A stretch of DNA of 31,919 bases from Pelotomaculum sp. UBA3103 (GTDB lineage: Bacteria > Bacillota > Desulfotomaculia > Desulfotomaculales > Pelotomaculaceae), in contig DFAP01000014.1 of the NCBI GenBank assembly GCA_002365855.1, positions 1 through 31,919 on the forward strand. The letters run 5' to 3'. The position numbers and the translations under genes are program-made. Below the pieces are notes generated by a model, which saw nothing but the letters and a program-made list of their open reading frames with translations, was not told the origin of the DNA and searched no databases. Shown here one piece after another: positions 24,277-31,849 of this stretch (position 1 is the stretch's first letter; each line of letters opens with the position of its first letter).

Positions 24277-25242
24277 CTATTTAATTAGTCTGATCGTGCT
24301 TACGCCGTAATTAGTTTGGGTAGGACTGGCTGAGCCTTCACTTAGCGTTTCAATGTAGCGCCCAGTAATTGTCACCTTGTCATCGATCACTTGCACCGGG
24401 TAATTATCCAAAAAGAAAGAAGCAAAGCCTATAATGTATACTTCACTTCGTCCGCTGATGTCAGAACGGGTCTTATCGTATACCGGAATGGTAATAATCT
24501 TGGGGCAGGCCGGACTGCAGTAGTTTTCATAGGTGCAGCCGAAATGCCCGGCTAAACGTAGATTGATACCGTCTACAACAGCTGCTTCTTTTACGCCCGG
24601 CTCCGTTGCTTCTATAGTATCAACGTATATGGGGGTAGTGGAGCCGTTAGCAATGTTTTGAGTCAGAATGTTCCCCCCCGTAAGGCCGCCAAAAGCCAGC
24701 AGCCCGAAGTTGCCAGGGCCCATTTCTCCATTTTTATCAAAAACAAAAGTCCTGCTGTCACCTGGATTCACGGTGCCGGGAGCAACTGCGGCATGTTCCA
24801 CGGTAAAAGGAACTGCTCCCTTAACGGAGGTCAGGTATTGCCTCTGTGCGGTCGCAGTGGCCGACACGGTTTTGGAGTAGAACCCGAATATTTTGGCGAA
24901 GGCCAGGTTTACGTCCTTGTTTCCAGAGACCGTGACGCTGGTCTTGTCTGAAGAAACGGTGATTTCAGGGTCGGAGTATCCCAAGGATATATAGTTGTTG
25001 TTGAGAGCATAGTCCCTCGCCACCGAGACGGCTTCGGACGGGTTGTCGGGGAGGCTTAAGCCGCCCGCCAGCGCAGCTGCGTCCATAGTATTAATGAGCC
25101 GCTGCCTGTTCGTCGTAATCAGGCCGATGTCTGTTACCAGGGCCGTGAATCCAATCAGGGCTGCCATTGCGCCGGCGATAATAATCAGGACAGAGCCGCG
25201 TTGATCTTTAAAAATTTTTCTGAATATCATTGCTGTTATCAT
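24277..25242 (-). CDS. TadG-like pilus assembly protein
   Basis: The 321-residue protein starts with a short basic stretch and a hydrophobic helix at about 16-40 in the form DQRGSVLIIIAGAMAALIGFTALVTDIG. The next part, RQRLINTMDAAALAGGLSLP, is the signature of TadG/TadE-like N-termini (Flp pilus-assembly TadE/G-like). The rest is an extracytoplasmic domain with many beta segments and a few Cys residues (CTYENYCSPAC). It is likely a pilus-associated or wall-exposed component. It starts 13 bases after tadE; ATG 25242 has a weak GGGAAAG site. The exact role of TadG in monoderms is not established. Confidence 0.8.
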   Translation of the reverse strand: MITAMIFRKIFKDQRGSVLIIIAGAMAALIGFTALVTDIGLITTNRQRLINTMDAAALAGGLSLPDNPSEAVSVARDYALNNNYISLGYSDPEITVSSDKTSVTVSGNKDVNLAFAKIFGFYSKTVSATATAQRQYLTSVKGAVPFTVEHAAVAPGTVNPGDSRTFVFDKNGEMGPGNFGLLAFGGLTGGNILTQNIANGSTTPIYVDTIEATEPGVKEAAVVDGINLRLAGHFGCTYENYCSPACPKIITIPVYDKTRSDISGRSEVYIIGFASFFLDNYPVQVIDDKVTITGRYIETLSEGSASPTQTNYGVSTIRLIK

Positions 25243-25255
25243 TTCTTTCCCACCA

Positions 25256-25648
25256 TTACTGTTCCATTTTCATAGTAGTTGTTGAGGTTAAAGTTATAGG
25301 GTTTGGCACAATTGTATCCAGTACCGGGGTTATCAGATAGTTCTGGTATGTGACTACTACCTCAACTGGGTTGGGGTTCCCCCCGTACCTGTTTACGTCT
25401 GAGCTTACTCCTGACCCCAGAGTTAATGTTACCTCATTGATCTTGTCCGTGATTTCGGTATCGCTTGCGCCGGTGATAGCGATACGCGCCCCTTCCCTGG
25501 AAGCATTTGTGATTAATAGATAGGAATGAAATATCCGTCCGAATTCAATAGTGCCCATGACCAACAAGATAATTAAAGGTAGCGCCAGCGCCAGCTCGAC
25601 TAGAGCCTGTCCACGCCTGTTTCGGATCATTTTTTTAATAAACCGCAT
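25256..25648 (-). CDS. tadE: TadE-like minor pseudopilin
   Basis: The 130-residue protein begins with a basic leader and RRGQALVELALALPLIILLVMG. This is the TadE form with cleavage after Gly14 and Glu at +5 of the mature protein. The helix is followed by EFGRIFHSYLLITNASREGARIA, the other TadE hallmark, and a small globular tail. It is first in the tad operon, with GGAGG just ahead of ATG 25648. Because no flp gene is present, it may be the main substrate of the machine here, or an Flp pilin is elsewhere in the genome. Confidence 0.88.
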   Translation of the reverse strand: MRFIKKMIRNRRGQALVELALALPLIILLVMGTIEFGRIFHSYLLITNASREGARIAITGASDTEITDKINEVTLTLGSGVSSDVNRYGGNPNPVEVVVTYQNYLITPVLDTIVPNPITLTSTTTMKMEQ

Positions 25649-25837
25649 GAAACCACCTCCATACTATGCGGTTGCTGATGGCCGGTAACGAAACAGATAA
25701 GAGTCTGCTTTTGTAGTAATGTTATCACCTGGGTTAGATTAAGACATGAACCTGCAGGCTCATTTTTACACTGACGCATGTCTTGAATAGTACCAGGACT
25801 AAAGTCCTATCATTCTTTGTTGCGGCTAATTAGTAAT
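25649..25837 (-). promoter_or_regulatory. leader and control region of the tad operon
   Basis: This 189-base stretch holds no gene. On the minus strand it contains the DosR-like palindrome at 25795-25808, then a longer inverted repeat (AAGACATG at 25741-25748 with CATGTCTT at 25777-25784) enclosing a second symmetrical element at 25747-25762 with core CCTGCAGG, and then about 90 bases to the tadE start. No clear sigma-A -35 is seen, which fits an activator-dependent promoter. Confidence 0.5.
25795..25808. promoter_or_regulatory. DosR-like LuxR-family operator
   Basis: AGGACTAAAGTCCT, or AGGACTTTAGTCCT on the minus strand, is a near-perfect palindrome. It contains the core GGACTWWAGTCC of the mycobacterial DosR box. 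It lies between the response regulator gene and tadE, 147 bases before the tadE start. The neighbouring regulator has the recognition-helix residues of DosR, so it is the likely binder. Confidence 0.6.
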
Positions 25838-25879
25838 AAAAAAGCCCTTCACAGCGCTTTACGGGCAGGTGAGGGGCTT
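25838..25879 (-). terminator. terminator after the two-component genes
   Basis: On the minus strand AAGCCCCTCAC (25879-25869) pairs with GTGAAGGGCTT (25852-25842) with one mismatch, followed by TTTTTT (down to 25838). It ends the kinase-regulator transcript and separates it from the tad operon. Confidence 0.8.
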
Positions 25880-25947
25880 ACAGTTTTAATAGTGTTTTTG
25901 AAATGTGCTTGGTGGAATATATAGGCCTCTAAGTGCAGTCGCGAGTC

Positions 25948-26601
25948 CTAGAGTTCGACCATTTTGCTTTTTACCGCGTGAATTGCGGCCTGGGTGCGGT
26001 CACCCACACCGAGTTTTTGAAAAATATTGGTGAGGTGGTTTTTGACCGTCTTTTCACTGATAAACAGTTTTTTGGCAATGGAGCGGTTGCTGTCCCCCTG
26101 CGCTACCAAACGCAGCACGTCAAATTCTCTCCGGGTCAGACCCTGGGGGTTGATGTTCTGAGGTGAGAGGGCGGAGAGGCGGTTAAACTCGGCAAATATT
26201 TTAGCCGTCATGGATGGCTGTATAAATGATTCTCCCCTGGCCACACCCAGGATGGTTTGGACTAAAAGGTCCGGGCTGATGTCTTTAAGGATGTAGCCGG
26301 CAACTCCAGCTTTGACCAGTTCAAAAAGATATTCTTCCTGGTTGTGGATGGTAAGCGCGATTACTCCGATCTCGGGCCTGTCGCTTTTAATGATCCTTGT
26401 CGCGTCGATCCCGTTAATACCGGGCATGTTGATATCCATCAGGATAATATCGGGGTTGAATTTAAAAGCCAGTTCAACGGCCTGCTGGCCGTTTTCGGCT
26501 TCACCTACTACATCAATTATCTCTTCCATTTCCAGAATCTTGCGCAGTCCCTCGCGGATAAGAGCGTGATCATCAGCGATCATTACCTTTACTATTTTCA
26601 A
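25948..26601 (-). CDS. NarL/LuxR-family response regulator
   Basis: A 217-residue DNA-binding response regulator. The receiver has Asp10-Asp11, the acceptor Asp56 in ILMDINMPG, and Lys in YILKDIS. The C-terminal LuxR helix-turn-helix reads LTRREFDVLRLVAQGDSNRSIAKKLF, then SEKTVKNHLTNIFQKLG. Its EKTVKN has the same residues that contact DNA in mycobacterial DosR (Lys, Lys, Asn). It starts at TTG 26601, 25 bases after the kinase, with a GGGGGGAAA site. The tad operon starts downstream behind a palindrome of the matching type, so control of Tad pili by this pair is likely but unproven. Confidence 0.92.
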   Translation of the reverse strand: MKIVKVMIADDHALIREGLRKILEMEEIIDVVGEAENGQQAVELAFKFNPDIILMDINMPGINGIDATRIIKSDRPEIGVIALTIHNQEEYLFELVKAGVAGYILKDISPDLLVQTILGVARGESFIQPSMTAKIFAEFNRLSALSPQNINPQGLTRREFDVLRLVAQGDSNRSIAKKLFISEKTVKNHLTNIFQKLGVGDRTQAAIHAVKSKMVEL

Positions 26602-26626
26602 CCAGTTTCCCCCCGTTTTTGATAGC

Positions 26627-27775
26627 TTAGCCGGCTGGTGAACTGTCTACCGGAACAGAAATGTTTATCGTAGTGCCCTTGCCGGGCGCTGAGGCTATGG
26701 TGATCTCACCGCGCAGGAGTTGAACTCTTTCCCGCATACCGATTAATCCATAGCCCTCACGTTCCTGGTCCGCCATTACCTTGTTCATGTCAAATCCTAT
26801 GCCGTCATCTCTCACGTGGATGTTAATCTTTTCAGTCAGCAATTCAATCTTAACCACGGCGTTTTTAGCCCGCGCGTGCTTGCGGATGTTGCTGACCATC
26901 TCCTGGACGATCCTGAAAAGGGCGACTTCCATGGAGCTTTCCAACCGCCGCTCCTGACCGAACAAAAGGAACTCTATCTGCATGCCGAACTGTTCCTTGT
27001 AGTTGCTGAGGTACCTTTTGATGGCGGGCGCCAGGCCCAGGTCGTCAAGCACCATTGGCCTGAGGTCAAAAATAATTTTTCGCACGTCCATCAGGCTTAA
27101 CCTGACCAGGTTCTGCAGAGAAATTAACTCGTCCCGTACTTTTTCCGGGCTCATATCCAAAAGTTTCAGGCAGAACTCCGCCCTCATCACAATGTTCGCC
27201 ATTGACTGCGCGGGCCCGTCGTGGATTTCCCTGGCCACGCGCTTGCGCTCTTCTTCCTGGGCCCTGATAATGCTTAGCGCAATTTCCTGAGCCTGCTGGA
27301 GCTCTGTAATCTTGGTATTGAGATCGTGAAGCCCCCCGCTCAGAAAGCTAAAAACGACGCCCATTTGGGATACGAGCTTTTCAGCCCGCTGAGCGGTGCT
27401 CTGCAGCCGTTTAAGACTGACCTCCAGATGGTCCCTCCGGTACCGCAGGAGCTTTTCATTTTCCCTGAATTTGACCAGCTCGACCTGAAGGCGGTAAGCC
27501 GCGTCATATGCGTCTTTAATATCCTTTTCGGTATATCGGCGAAAATCTTTACTTACTTCCATTAATCTTATCCGGGCCTTTTTTTCCTGTGCAGAAAACT
27601 GGTCTACCTGTGTGATGACATTTCCAACCTCGTTTTTAACCTCCTCAAGCTCACTTTTAACCCTTGTCATCTCCGCCAGAGAGTTTTCAGCAATTTCATA
27701 TATCTGTATCTTGCTTCTTTCAATTGACTCTAGAGTATCTTTAATAATGCGGTCTAGATCGGTTATATCAAACAC
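26627..27775 (-). CDS. DegS-like cytoplasmic sensor histidine kinase
   Basis: The 382-residue kinase has no membrane segment. Residues 1-165 are largely coiled coil, as in DegS, followed by the HisKA_3 motif EERKRVAREIHDGPAQ with phospho-acceptor His185. The ATPase domain has the N box around SNIRKHARAKN (near 295), the G1 motif DDGIGFD and the G2 motif GYGLIGMRER. It should phosphorylate the response regulator encoded 25 bases downstream. With no transmembrane or PAS domain, it senses a cytoplasmic signal or is controlled through its coiled coil. The start is GTG 27775 with AGAGGTG ahead. Confidence 0.92.
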   Translation of the reverse strand: MFDITDLDRIIKDTLESIERSKIQIYEIAENSLAEMTRVKSELEEVKNEVGNVITQVDQFSAQEKKARIRLMEVSKDFRRYTEKDIKDAYDAAYRLQVELVKFRENEKLLRYRRDHLEVSLKRLQSTAQRAEKLVSQMGVVFSFLSGGLHDLNTKITELQQAQEIALSIIRAQEEERKRVAREIHDGPAQSMANIVMRAEFCLKLLDMSPEKVRDELISLQNLVRLSLMDVRKIIFDLRPMVLDDLGLAPAIKRYLSNYKEQFGMQIEFLLFGQERRLESSMEVALFRIVQEMVSNIRKHARAKNAVVKIELLTEKINIHVRDDGIGFDMNKVMADQEREGYGLIGMRERVQLLRGEITIASAPGKGTTINISVPVDSSPAG

Positions 27776-27931
27776 CGGTTACACCTCTTTGTTTTTTTAA
27801 ATTGTTTCTTTTTCTTTCAAATTATTTCCTCTATTTAAATCGGGGAAAAATTAAGTTATTCGATATTCACATAATTTGTGCCTTTTCAGCCAAACTATTA
27901 CTGTTACATAATAACAGGGGGTGTTTTAACT

Positions 27932-28120
27932 TTGAGAGTGGAAGTTGACCAGGAACTCTGCATAAGCTGTGGGGCTTGTATTGATATCTGCCCCGATGTT
28001 TTTGAGTGGAATGAAGAAGATAAGGCGCGCACGATCGTTGAGGAAGTGCCTGCAGACATGGAGGAACAGGCACACGAAGCCGTGGATAACTGCCCCACGA
28101 ACGCTATTATAGAAGAATAA
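27932..28120 (+). CDS. 4Fe-4S ferredoxin (single cluster)
   Basis: This is an electron carrier of 62 residues. Cysteines 10, 13 and 16 (CISCGAC) and Cys54 in DNCP are the expected ligands of one [4Fe-4S] cluster; Cys20 in DICP is the extra one that forms no second cluster, as in Desulfovibrio-type monocluster ferredoxins. The acidic middle (EWNEEDKA) suits docking to partner enzymes. TTG 27932 is chosen because GGGGGTG lies nine bases before it; the frame extends upstream without homology. It is divergent from the sensor kinase and followed by a small basic protein. Confidence 0.9.
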   Translation: MRVEVDQELCISCGACIDICPDVFEWNEEDKARTIVEEVPADMEEQAHEAVDNCPTNAIIEE

Positions 28121-28145
28121 ACAGGCTTTGGCGGGAGGTTTAGGT

Positions 28146-28283
28146 GTGAACAAAGAAGCAAAAGGAAAAATAAACATAAATGCCAACCCTTCAGGCATCC
28201 TTGAAATTGAGGAGTTCAAAAACCGCCTGGCAAGAAACAGCAGGGGAAGGCGCCTTAAGGTCAAATTAAAGAAAAACACATAA
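28146..28283 (+). CDS. small basic protein of unknown function
   Basis: The 45-residue product starts with GTG at 28146 behind GGGAGG (28133-28138). The sequence is hydrophilic, with NPSGILEIEEFKNRL in the middle and a Lys/Arg-rich tail (RGRRLKVKLKK). It begins 25 bases after the ferredoxin stop, is co-oriented, and is followed by a good terminator 15 bases after its stop; together with the ribosome site this argues for a real gene. I do not recognise a family. A nucleic-acid or ferredoxin-partner role is possible but unsupported. Confidence 0.55.
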   Translation: MNKEAKGKININANPSGILEIEEFKNRLARNSRGRRLKVKLKKNT

Positions 28284-28298
28284 TAAAAAAGCTTGGCG

Positions 28299-28336
28299 CC
28301 CCTGTTTTCCAGGCTGGAAAGCAGGGGTGTTTATTT
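28299..28336 (+). terminator. terminator of the ferredoxin operon
   Basis: CCCCTGTTTTCCAG (28299-28312) pairs with CTGGAAAGCAGGGG (28314-28327) with one G-U, and a TGTTTATTT tract follows. Confidence 0.8.
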
Positions 28337-28421
28337 AACTTTAAATCAGGCGCCGGCTGTTATAAAATAATGTAAGGGTTTCTTATAATAAGCACTATTG
28401 GTAGAGTTAAGCAGGGAAGGT

Positions 28422-29186
28422 GTGTTTTTTCTGCATATTGGCCGATTTATGCATAAAGGTATGGTGTTTTATGGCATTCTAAACGGGGACATGGTCTCGG
28501 TCGCTGAGGGATTTGCAGAGGGAAGGCTGATCCCCGGAAAACTCGTTTATAGCCTGGACCAGCTAAAAGTACTTGCACCCTGCTGTCCAACCAAAGCGGT
28601 CTGCGTGGGGCTCAATTACCATGATCACGCGGCAGAGCTTGGGCTCGGGGTTCCGGATGAGCCGGTCTTGTTTATTAAGCCCTCAACTTCCATAATTGGA
28701 CCCGGAGAAGATATAATATACCCTGAATTTGTTTCACGTGTGGACTATGAAGCTGAATTGGCTGTTGTTATTGGTAAGACCTGCCGGAATGTCAAGGTTG
28801 CCGGGGCCGGGCACTACATTATGGGTTACACCTGTAGCAATGATGTTACGGCAAGGGACCTTCAAAAAAAAGATGGACAGTGGACCCGCTCTAAATCATT
28901 TGACACGTTTTTACCGATTGGCCCGTATATTGTTAATGGTCTGGATCCTTTCGATCTTTCTATCGTCCTGCGCTTAAACGGTGAGGTCAGGCAGTCTTCT
29001 TCCACCAGAGGCCTGATCTTCAGCGTGCCGGAGTTGGTCAGCTTTATCTCAGGAATTATGACTCTCTGCCCCGGGGACATAATCCTCACAGGGACGCCTG
29101 CTGGTGTCGGGCCAGTTAAGGCAGGTGACAGAATAGAAGTTGAGATTGAAGGTATTGGAGTTCTAAACAATGGAGTCAGCTGCTAA
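28422..29186 (+). CDS. fumarylacetoacetate hydrolase (FAH) family protein
   Basis: The 254-residue protein has the FAH fold: an N-terminal small domain (HKGMVFYGILNGD), the PTKAVCVGLNYHDHAAELG segment, and the metal ligands in VDYEAELAVVIGKTCRNV. Next come GYTCSNDVTARDLQKKDGQW, the KSFDTFLPIGP motif, and the LTGTPAGVGPV end. Family members hydrolyse or decarboxylate acylpyruvates and oxaloacetate, or isomerise hydroxymuconate-like acids; the substrate here is not predictable. GTG 28422, behind GGGAAGG, fits the family's usual N-terminus; a TTG at 28398 is an in-frame alternative. It is a single gene. Confidence 0.88.
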   Translation: MFFLHIGRFMHKGMVFYGILNGDMVSVAEGFAEGRLIPGKLVYSLDQLKVLAPCCPTKAVCVGLNYHDHAAELGLGVPDEPVLFIKPSTSIIGPGEDIIYPEFVSRVDYEAELAVVIGKTCRNVKVAGAGHYIMGYTCSNDVTARDLQKKDGQWTRSKSFDTFLPIGPYIVNGLDPFDLSIVLRLNGEVRQSSSTRGLIFSVPELVSFISGIMTLCPGDIILTGTPAGVGPVKAGDRIEVEIEGIGVLNNGVSC

Positions 29187-29259
29187 ATTGACCATATTTC
29201 TCTTGAAATGCTAAATATCTGACATTTTTGTTAATTATGGGTTTGGCCCTAAAATAATG

Positions 29260-29287
29260 TTGACAAGATATGATAATATGCTAAAAT
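29260..29287 (+). promoter_or_regulatory. sigma-A promoter of speH
   Basis: TTGACA (29260-29265) and TAAAAT (29282-29287) are spaced by 16 bases. The transcript would start around 29294, right at the beginning of the leader hairpin. Confidence 0.7.
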
Positions 29288-29296
29288 TTAATTTGA

Positions 29297-29344
29297 TTGG
29301 AATTAACTATTCCTCAACGTCTTTTTCAGAGGGGTTAATTCCAA
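29297..29344 (+). promoter_or_regulatory. 5' leader hairpin of speH
   Basis: TTGGAATTAAC (29297-29307) and GTTAATTCCAA (29334-29344) form a perfect 11-bp stem, extended by CCTC/GAGG inside. It sits at the very 5' end of the predicted transcript. No T tract follows, so it may stabilise the mRNA or serve regulation rather than terminate. Confidence 0.5.
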
Positions 29345-29374
29345 AAATATTGTCCAAAAAAAGGAGGCAGATAA

Positions 29375-29755
29375 ATGAAACATTTGGGCCGCCATGTATT
29401 GGCTGAGATTTGTGGGTGCAATTATGAGATTCTCAACGATATCAACAAGGTTGAGGAGATCATGGTAAACGCTGCGCTCGAAGCGGGCGCCGAGGTCAGA
29501 GAGTGTGTATTCCACAAGTTCAGCCCTCAAGGGGTAAGCGGTGTTGTGGTTATTTCCGAATCACACCTGGCTATCCATACTTGGCCGGAACTGGGTTATG
29601 CGGCAGTGGACGTATTCACCTGCGGTGAAAAAGTAAACCCATGGGATGCATGCAATTACCTTACCGACCATTTTAGCGCAAAGCACATGACGGCAAAAGA
29701 GATGAAGCGGGGTATGATGCCCGAAGAATATCTTAAAGAAGCCGTAAATTTGTAG
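29375..29755 (+). CDS. speH: S-adenosylmethionine decarboxylase proenzyme (class 1B)
   Basis: SpeH decarboxylates S-adenosylmethionine, giving the aminopropyl donor for spermidine. The 126-residue proenzyme self-cleaves between Glu62 and Ser63 in [13 protein letters not shown] to make a pyruvoyl group. His68 and Cys83 (FTCGEK), the processing and proton-donor residues of the Thermotoga type enzyme, are at the same positions. Length is typical. ATG 29375 follows AAAGGAGG. It is monocistronic with its own promoter, hairpin leader and terminator; no speE is adjacent. Confidence 0.96.
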   Translation: MKHLGRHVLAEICGCNYEILNDINKVEEIMVNAALEAGAEVRECVFHKFSPQGVSGVVVISESHLAIHTWPELGYAAVDVFTCGEKVNPWDACNYLTDHFSAKHMTAKEMKRGMMPEEYLKEAVNL

Positions 29756-29787
29756 GAGGGATATTTATTAGTACCAAGAAAATGAAG

Positions 29788-29838
29788 AGTTAGCAAGCCT
29801 TGCAATGAGACAAAGATTGCAGGGCTTGCTGACTTTTT
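29788..29838 (+). terminator. terminator of speH
   Basis: A 19-base arm (29788-29806) pairs with 29816-29834 with very few mismatches, and a T run (29834-29838) follows. Confidence 0.85.
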
Positions 29839-29920
29839 AGGCTAAAAGGTGCTGGTAAGAAGGAAATTATGAGGCTGTACCGAATATATAAAAGTTAGAC
29901 AAAAGGAGGAGCCTCATTAA

Positions 29921-30697
29921 ATGCTTGGTACTACACTGAAACCAATCGAAAATGAAATTAACGATGTAAACAGGCGCGTACAAAAACAACTCCATATCAA
30001 AGCAGGCTATATTGGAGATTTCGCCCACCTGGAATTGTCCAGCAGCAACAGGGTAGTCAGACCGGCCCTGGTGCTCCTGTCCGCGCGTCTTTATGGGTTT
30101 TATTCCGATACAACCACCACTTTGGCCTGTGTTTTTCAGTTAATATTTATGGCCTCTAAGGTTCACGAAAGAATACCTGAGAATGATTCTGATTACACGC
30201 GAGGCGATACTGAGCCCAGAGACGGATCACAGCTGCCTGTCCTCGTGGGGGATTACCTTTATGGTAAATTTTTTTATTTTCTCTATGAAGCTGGCCTGCT
30301 CAACCTGCTTAAGCCTATAGCTGAAATGATCTGTCAGATTCATGAGGGTGGTATTCTACGCGAGAAAGCAGAAGGGCATGGTTATTCTTCACAGGCTTTC
30401 CATGAGATCGTGCGTAAAGAGAGCGCTGAGCTTTTTGCTTCGTGCTGCTCGATGGGAGCAAGACTGGCTGGAGCGCCGGAAAATGACGTGGAGTATATGA
30501 GGCGCTTTGGACATAACCTGGGTATGGCCTATGGCTTTCTGGAACAGGGGATACCTATGGAATATTGTTCCTCGTATTTAAGGGAAGCATTGGCGTGTCT
30601 TGCGCATGTCCCTGAAAGGCCGGAAAAAATTATTCTAGAACAGATGATCTGCAGCATGACCGGTCAAAGCCTGGCAGTACGACGCATGGTCATTTAG
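29921..30697 (+). CDS. polyprenyl diphosphate synthase-like protein lacking both Asp-rich motifs
   Basis: The 258-residue protein resembles trans-isoprenyl diphosphate synthases (heptaprenyl synthase type). It has NRVVRPALVLLSARLYG, LACVFQLIFMASKVHERI, and LPVLVGDYLYGKFFYFL, all matching conserved helices. But the first Asp-rich motif (usually DDxxDxxxxRRG) reads ERIPENDSDYTRG (83-95), and the second (GxxFQxxDDxxD) reads GMAYGFLEQGIP (201-212), so the metal-binding acids needed for catalysis are gone or weak. It is also short for a full enzyme (about 320). It may be a non-catalytic partner, as in two-component heptaprenyl synthases. It has GGAGGAG ahead of ATG 29921 and precedes mqnA. Confidence 0.78.
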   Translation: MLGTTLKPIENEINDVNRRVQKQLHIKAGYIGDFAHLELSSSNRVVRPALVLLSARLYGFYSDTTTTLACVFQLIFMASKVHERIPENDSDYTRGDTEPRDGSQLPVLVGDYLYGKFFYFLYEAGLLNLLKPIAEMICQIHEGGILREKAEGHGYSSQAFHEIVRKESAELFASCCSMGARLAGAPENDVEYMRRFGHNLGMAYGFLEQGIPMEYCSSYLREALACLAHVPERPEKIILEQMICSMTGQSLAVRRMVI

Positions 30698-30947
30698 AGA
30701 CACCCGCAATTCAATAAACGGTTGGAATATAGCTTGGAGGGACCGGTTTGCAATTCAGAGGCCGGCCTGTTTGATGCAAAATACTACGAACTAACCGGGG
30801 GAATTGCAGCCGTCCATGTCGGGGTAAAACGTTAACCGGTTAGGTATTAAAATTATTATTTAAAAGGTACGGATCGGGAAGAGCTGCTGGTTGCGATGCA
30901 GCCTTTAAGAGCACTCGCTGTATTAGCATTATTGAGGAGGGCTTCTA
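30698..30947. other. intergenic region before mqnA
   Basis: The 250 bases hold no convincing gene. A short TTG frame (30734-30835, 33 codons) has no ribosome site of its own. A GGAGGG at 30736-30741 serves only an eight-codon frame. AACGTTAACCGGTTA near 30829-30843 is locally symmetrical. The last 15 bases carry the GAGGAGGG site of mqnA. Confidence 0.4.
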
Positions 30948-31787
30948 GTGTCCAGAATACGCCTGGGGCAAGTTGACTACATTAACTACCTGACGGTCTA
31001 CCATGCCCTTGAAGAGGGACTGCTGCCGCTTGAAGCCGAACTGGTGAAGGCCTCTCCAACCCATCTGAACCGCTTGTTTTTAAAGGGTGAATTGGAAGCA
31101 TCTCCCATTTCGTCAATTGAATACGCCCGCAACTCTGGTAGCTGTTATATCCTGCCTGACCTGTCCGTAAGCTCCGACGGGCAGTCTGCAGGCATTCTGT
31201 TTTTCAGCAAGGTTCCCGTGACCGAGATGGAGGGCAAAAATGTGTGCCTTACCAGGTCCTCAGCAACTTCCGCAACGTTATTAAAAATACTTTTTGACCA
31301 TTATTATCAAGCCGAGGTGCGGCTTAAAATTCTCACTCCCGATTTGGACAAAATGATGAGCAGGGCAGATGGGGCGCTTCTTATTGGAGACGACGCTATG
31401 CTGGCCCGCCAGAGGGTGAAAGATGAGAACCTGCCTTATCATGTTACTGATCTGGGCGAGGCTTGGAAACAGTTATCTGGAGAAAAAATGGTCTTTGCCG
31501 TGTGGGTGATTAGCAAAACATATGCCGATAAATATCCCGGTGAGGCAGACGCTTTATGTAAAGCCCTCCTGGATTCGAAGAGTATCGGGGATACCCAGCT
31601 TCCGGCTATAATTGCCAAAGCCAGGGAAAAAAGCGGCCTGCCGCTTGATGCCCTGGAGGAGTATTTCAAAACGCTGCGACATGACTTTGACCAGGAATAC
31701 AGAAGGGCACTGCTGAGCTTTTATGATTACGCCTATAAAAGCGGCCTGATTGACGAAAGAGTAAAACTTCAAATATGGGGCGAGTAA
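30948..31787 (+). CDS. mqnA: chorismate dehydratase MqnA (futalosine menaquinone pathway)
   Basis: MqnA removes water from chorismate to give 3-[(1-carboxyvinyl)oxy]benzoate, the first step of the futalosine route to menaquinone. The 279-residue protein matches the family: RLGQVDYINYLTVYHALE at the start, a PTHLNRLFLKGELEASPISSIEYA segment, and RSSATSATLLKILF. LLIGDDAML with the DLGEAWK motif and VFAVWV.SK complete the pattern. It has no signal peptide. GTG 30948 follows GAGGAGGG at 30933-30940. Its substrate comes from the aro operon in this window. Other mqn genes may continue past the window's end. Confidence 0.93.
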   Translation: MSRIRLGQVDYINYLTVYHALEEGLLPLEAELVKASPTHLNRLFLKGELEASPISSIEYARNSGSCYILPDLSVSSDGQSAGILFFSKVPVTEMEGKNVCLTRSSATSATLLKILFDHYYQAEVRLKILTPDLDKMMSRADGALLIGDDAMLARQRVKDENLPYHVTDLGEAWKQLSGEKMVFAVWVISKTYADKYPGEADALCKALLDSKSIGDTQLPAIIAKAREKSGLPLDALEEYFKTLRHDFDQEYRRALLSFYDYAYKSGLIDERVKLQIWGE

Positions 31788-31849
31788 ATCGATATCTGAG
31801 CTGGCCTCTGTTTTTAGATTAAGACTACAATTATTCAAGTTTACATGAA

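Noticed and set aside
25770..25800. Possible sigma-54 promoter (GG...GC) before tadE
   Set aside because: The spacing between GG and GC is about 15 bases rather than 10, and no sigma-54 activator domain is encoded nearby.
25649..25947. Search for a small Flp pilin gene in front of tadE
   Set aside because: No frame with a Gly/Ala-Glu processing motif and hydrophobic helix is present; the stretch holds a terminator and palindromes only.
30734..30835. 33-codon TTG frame between the prenyl synthase-like gene and mqnA
   Set aside because: No ribosome site precedes it and no family is recognised; it may be chance.
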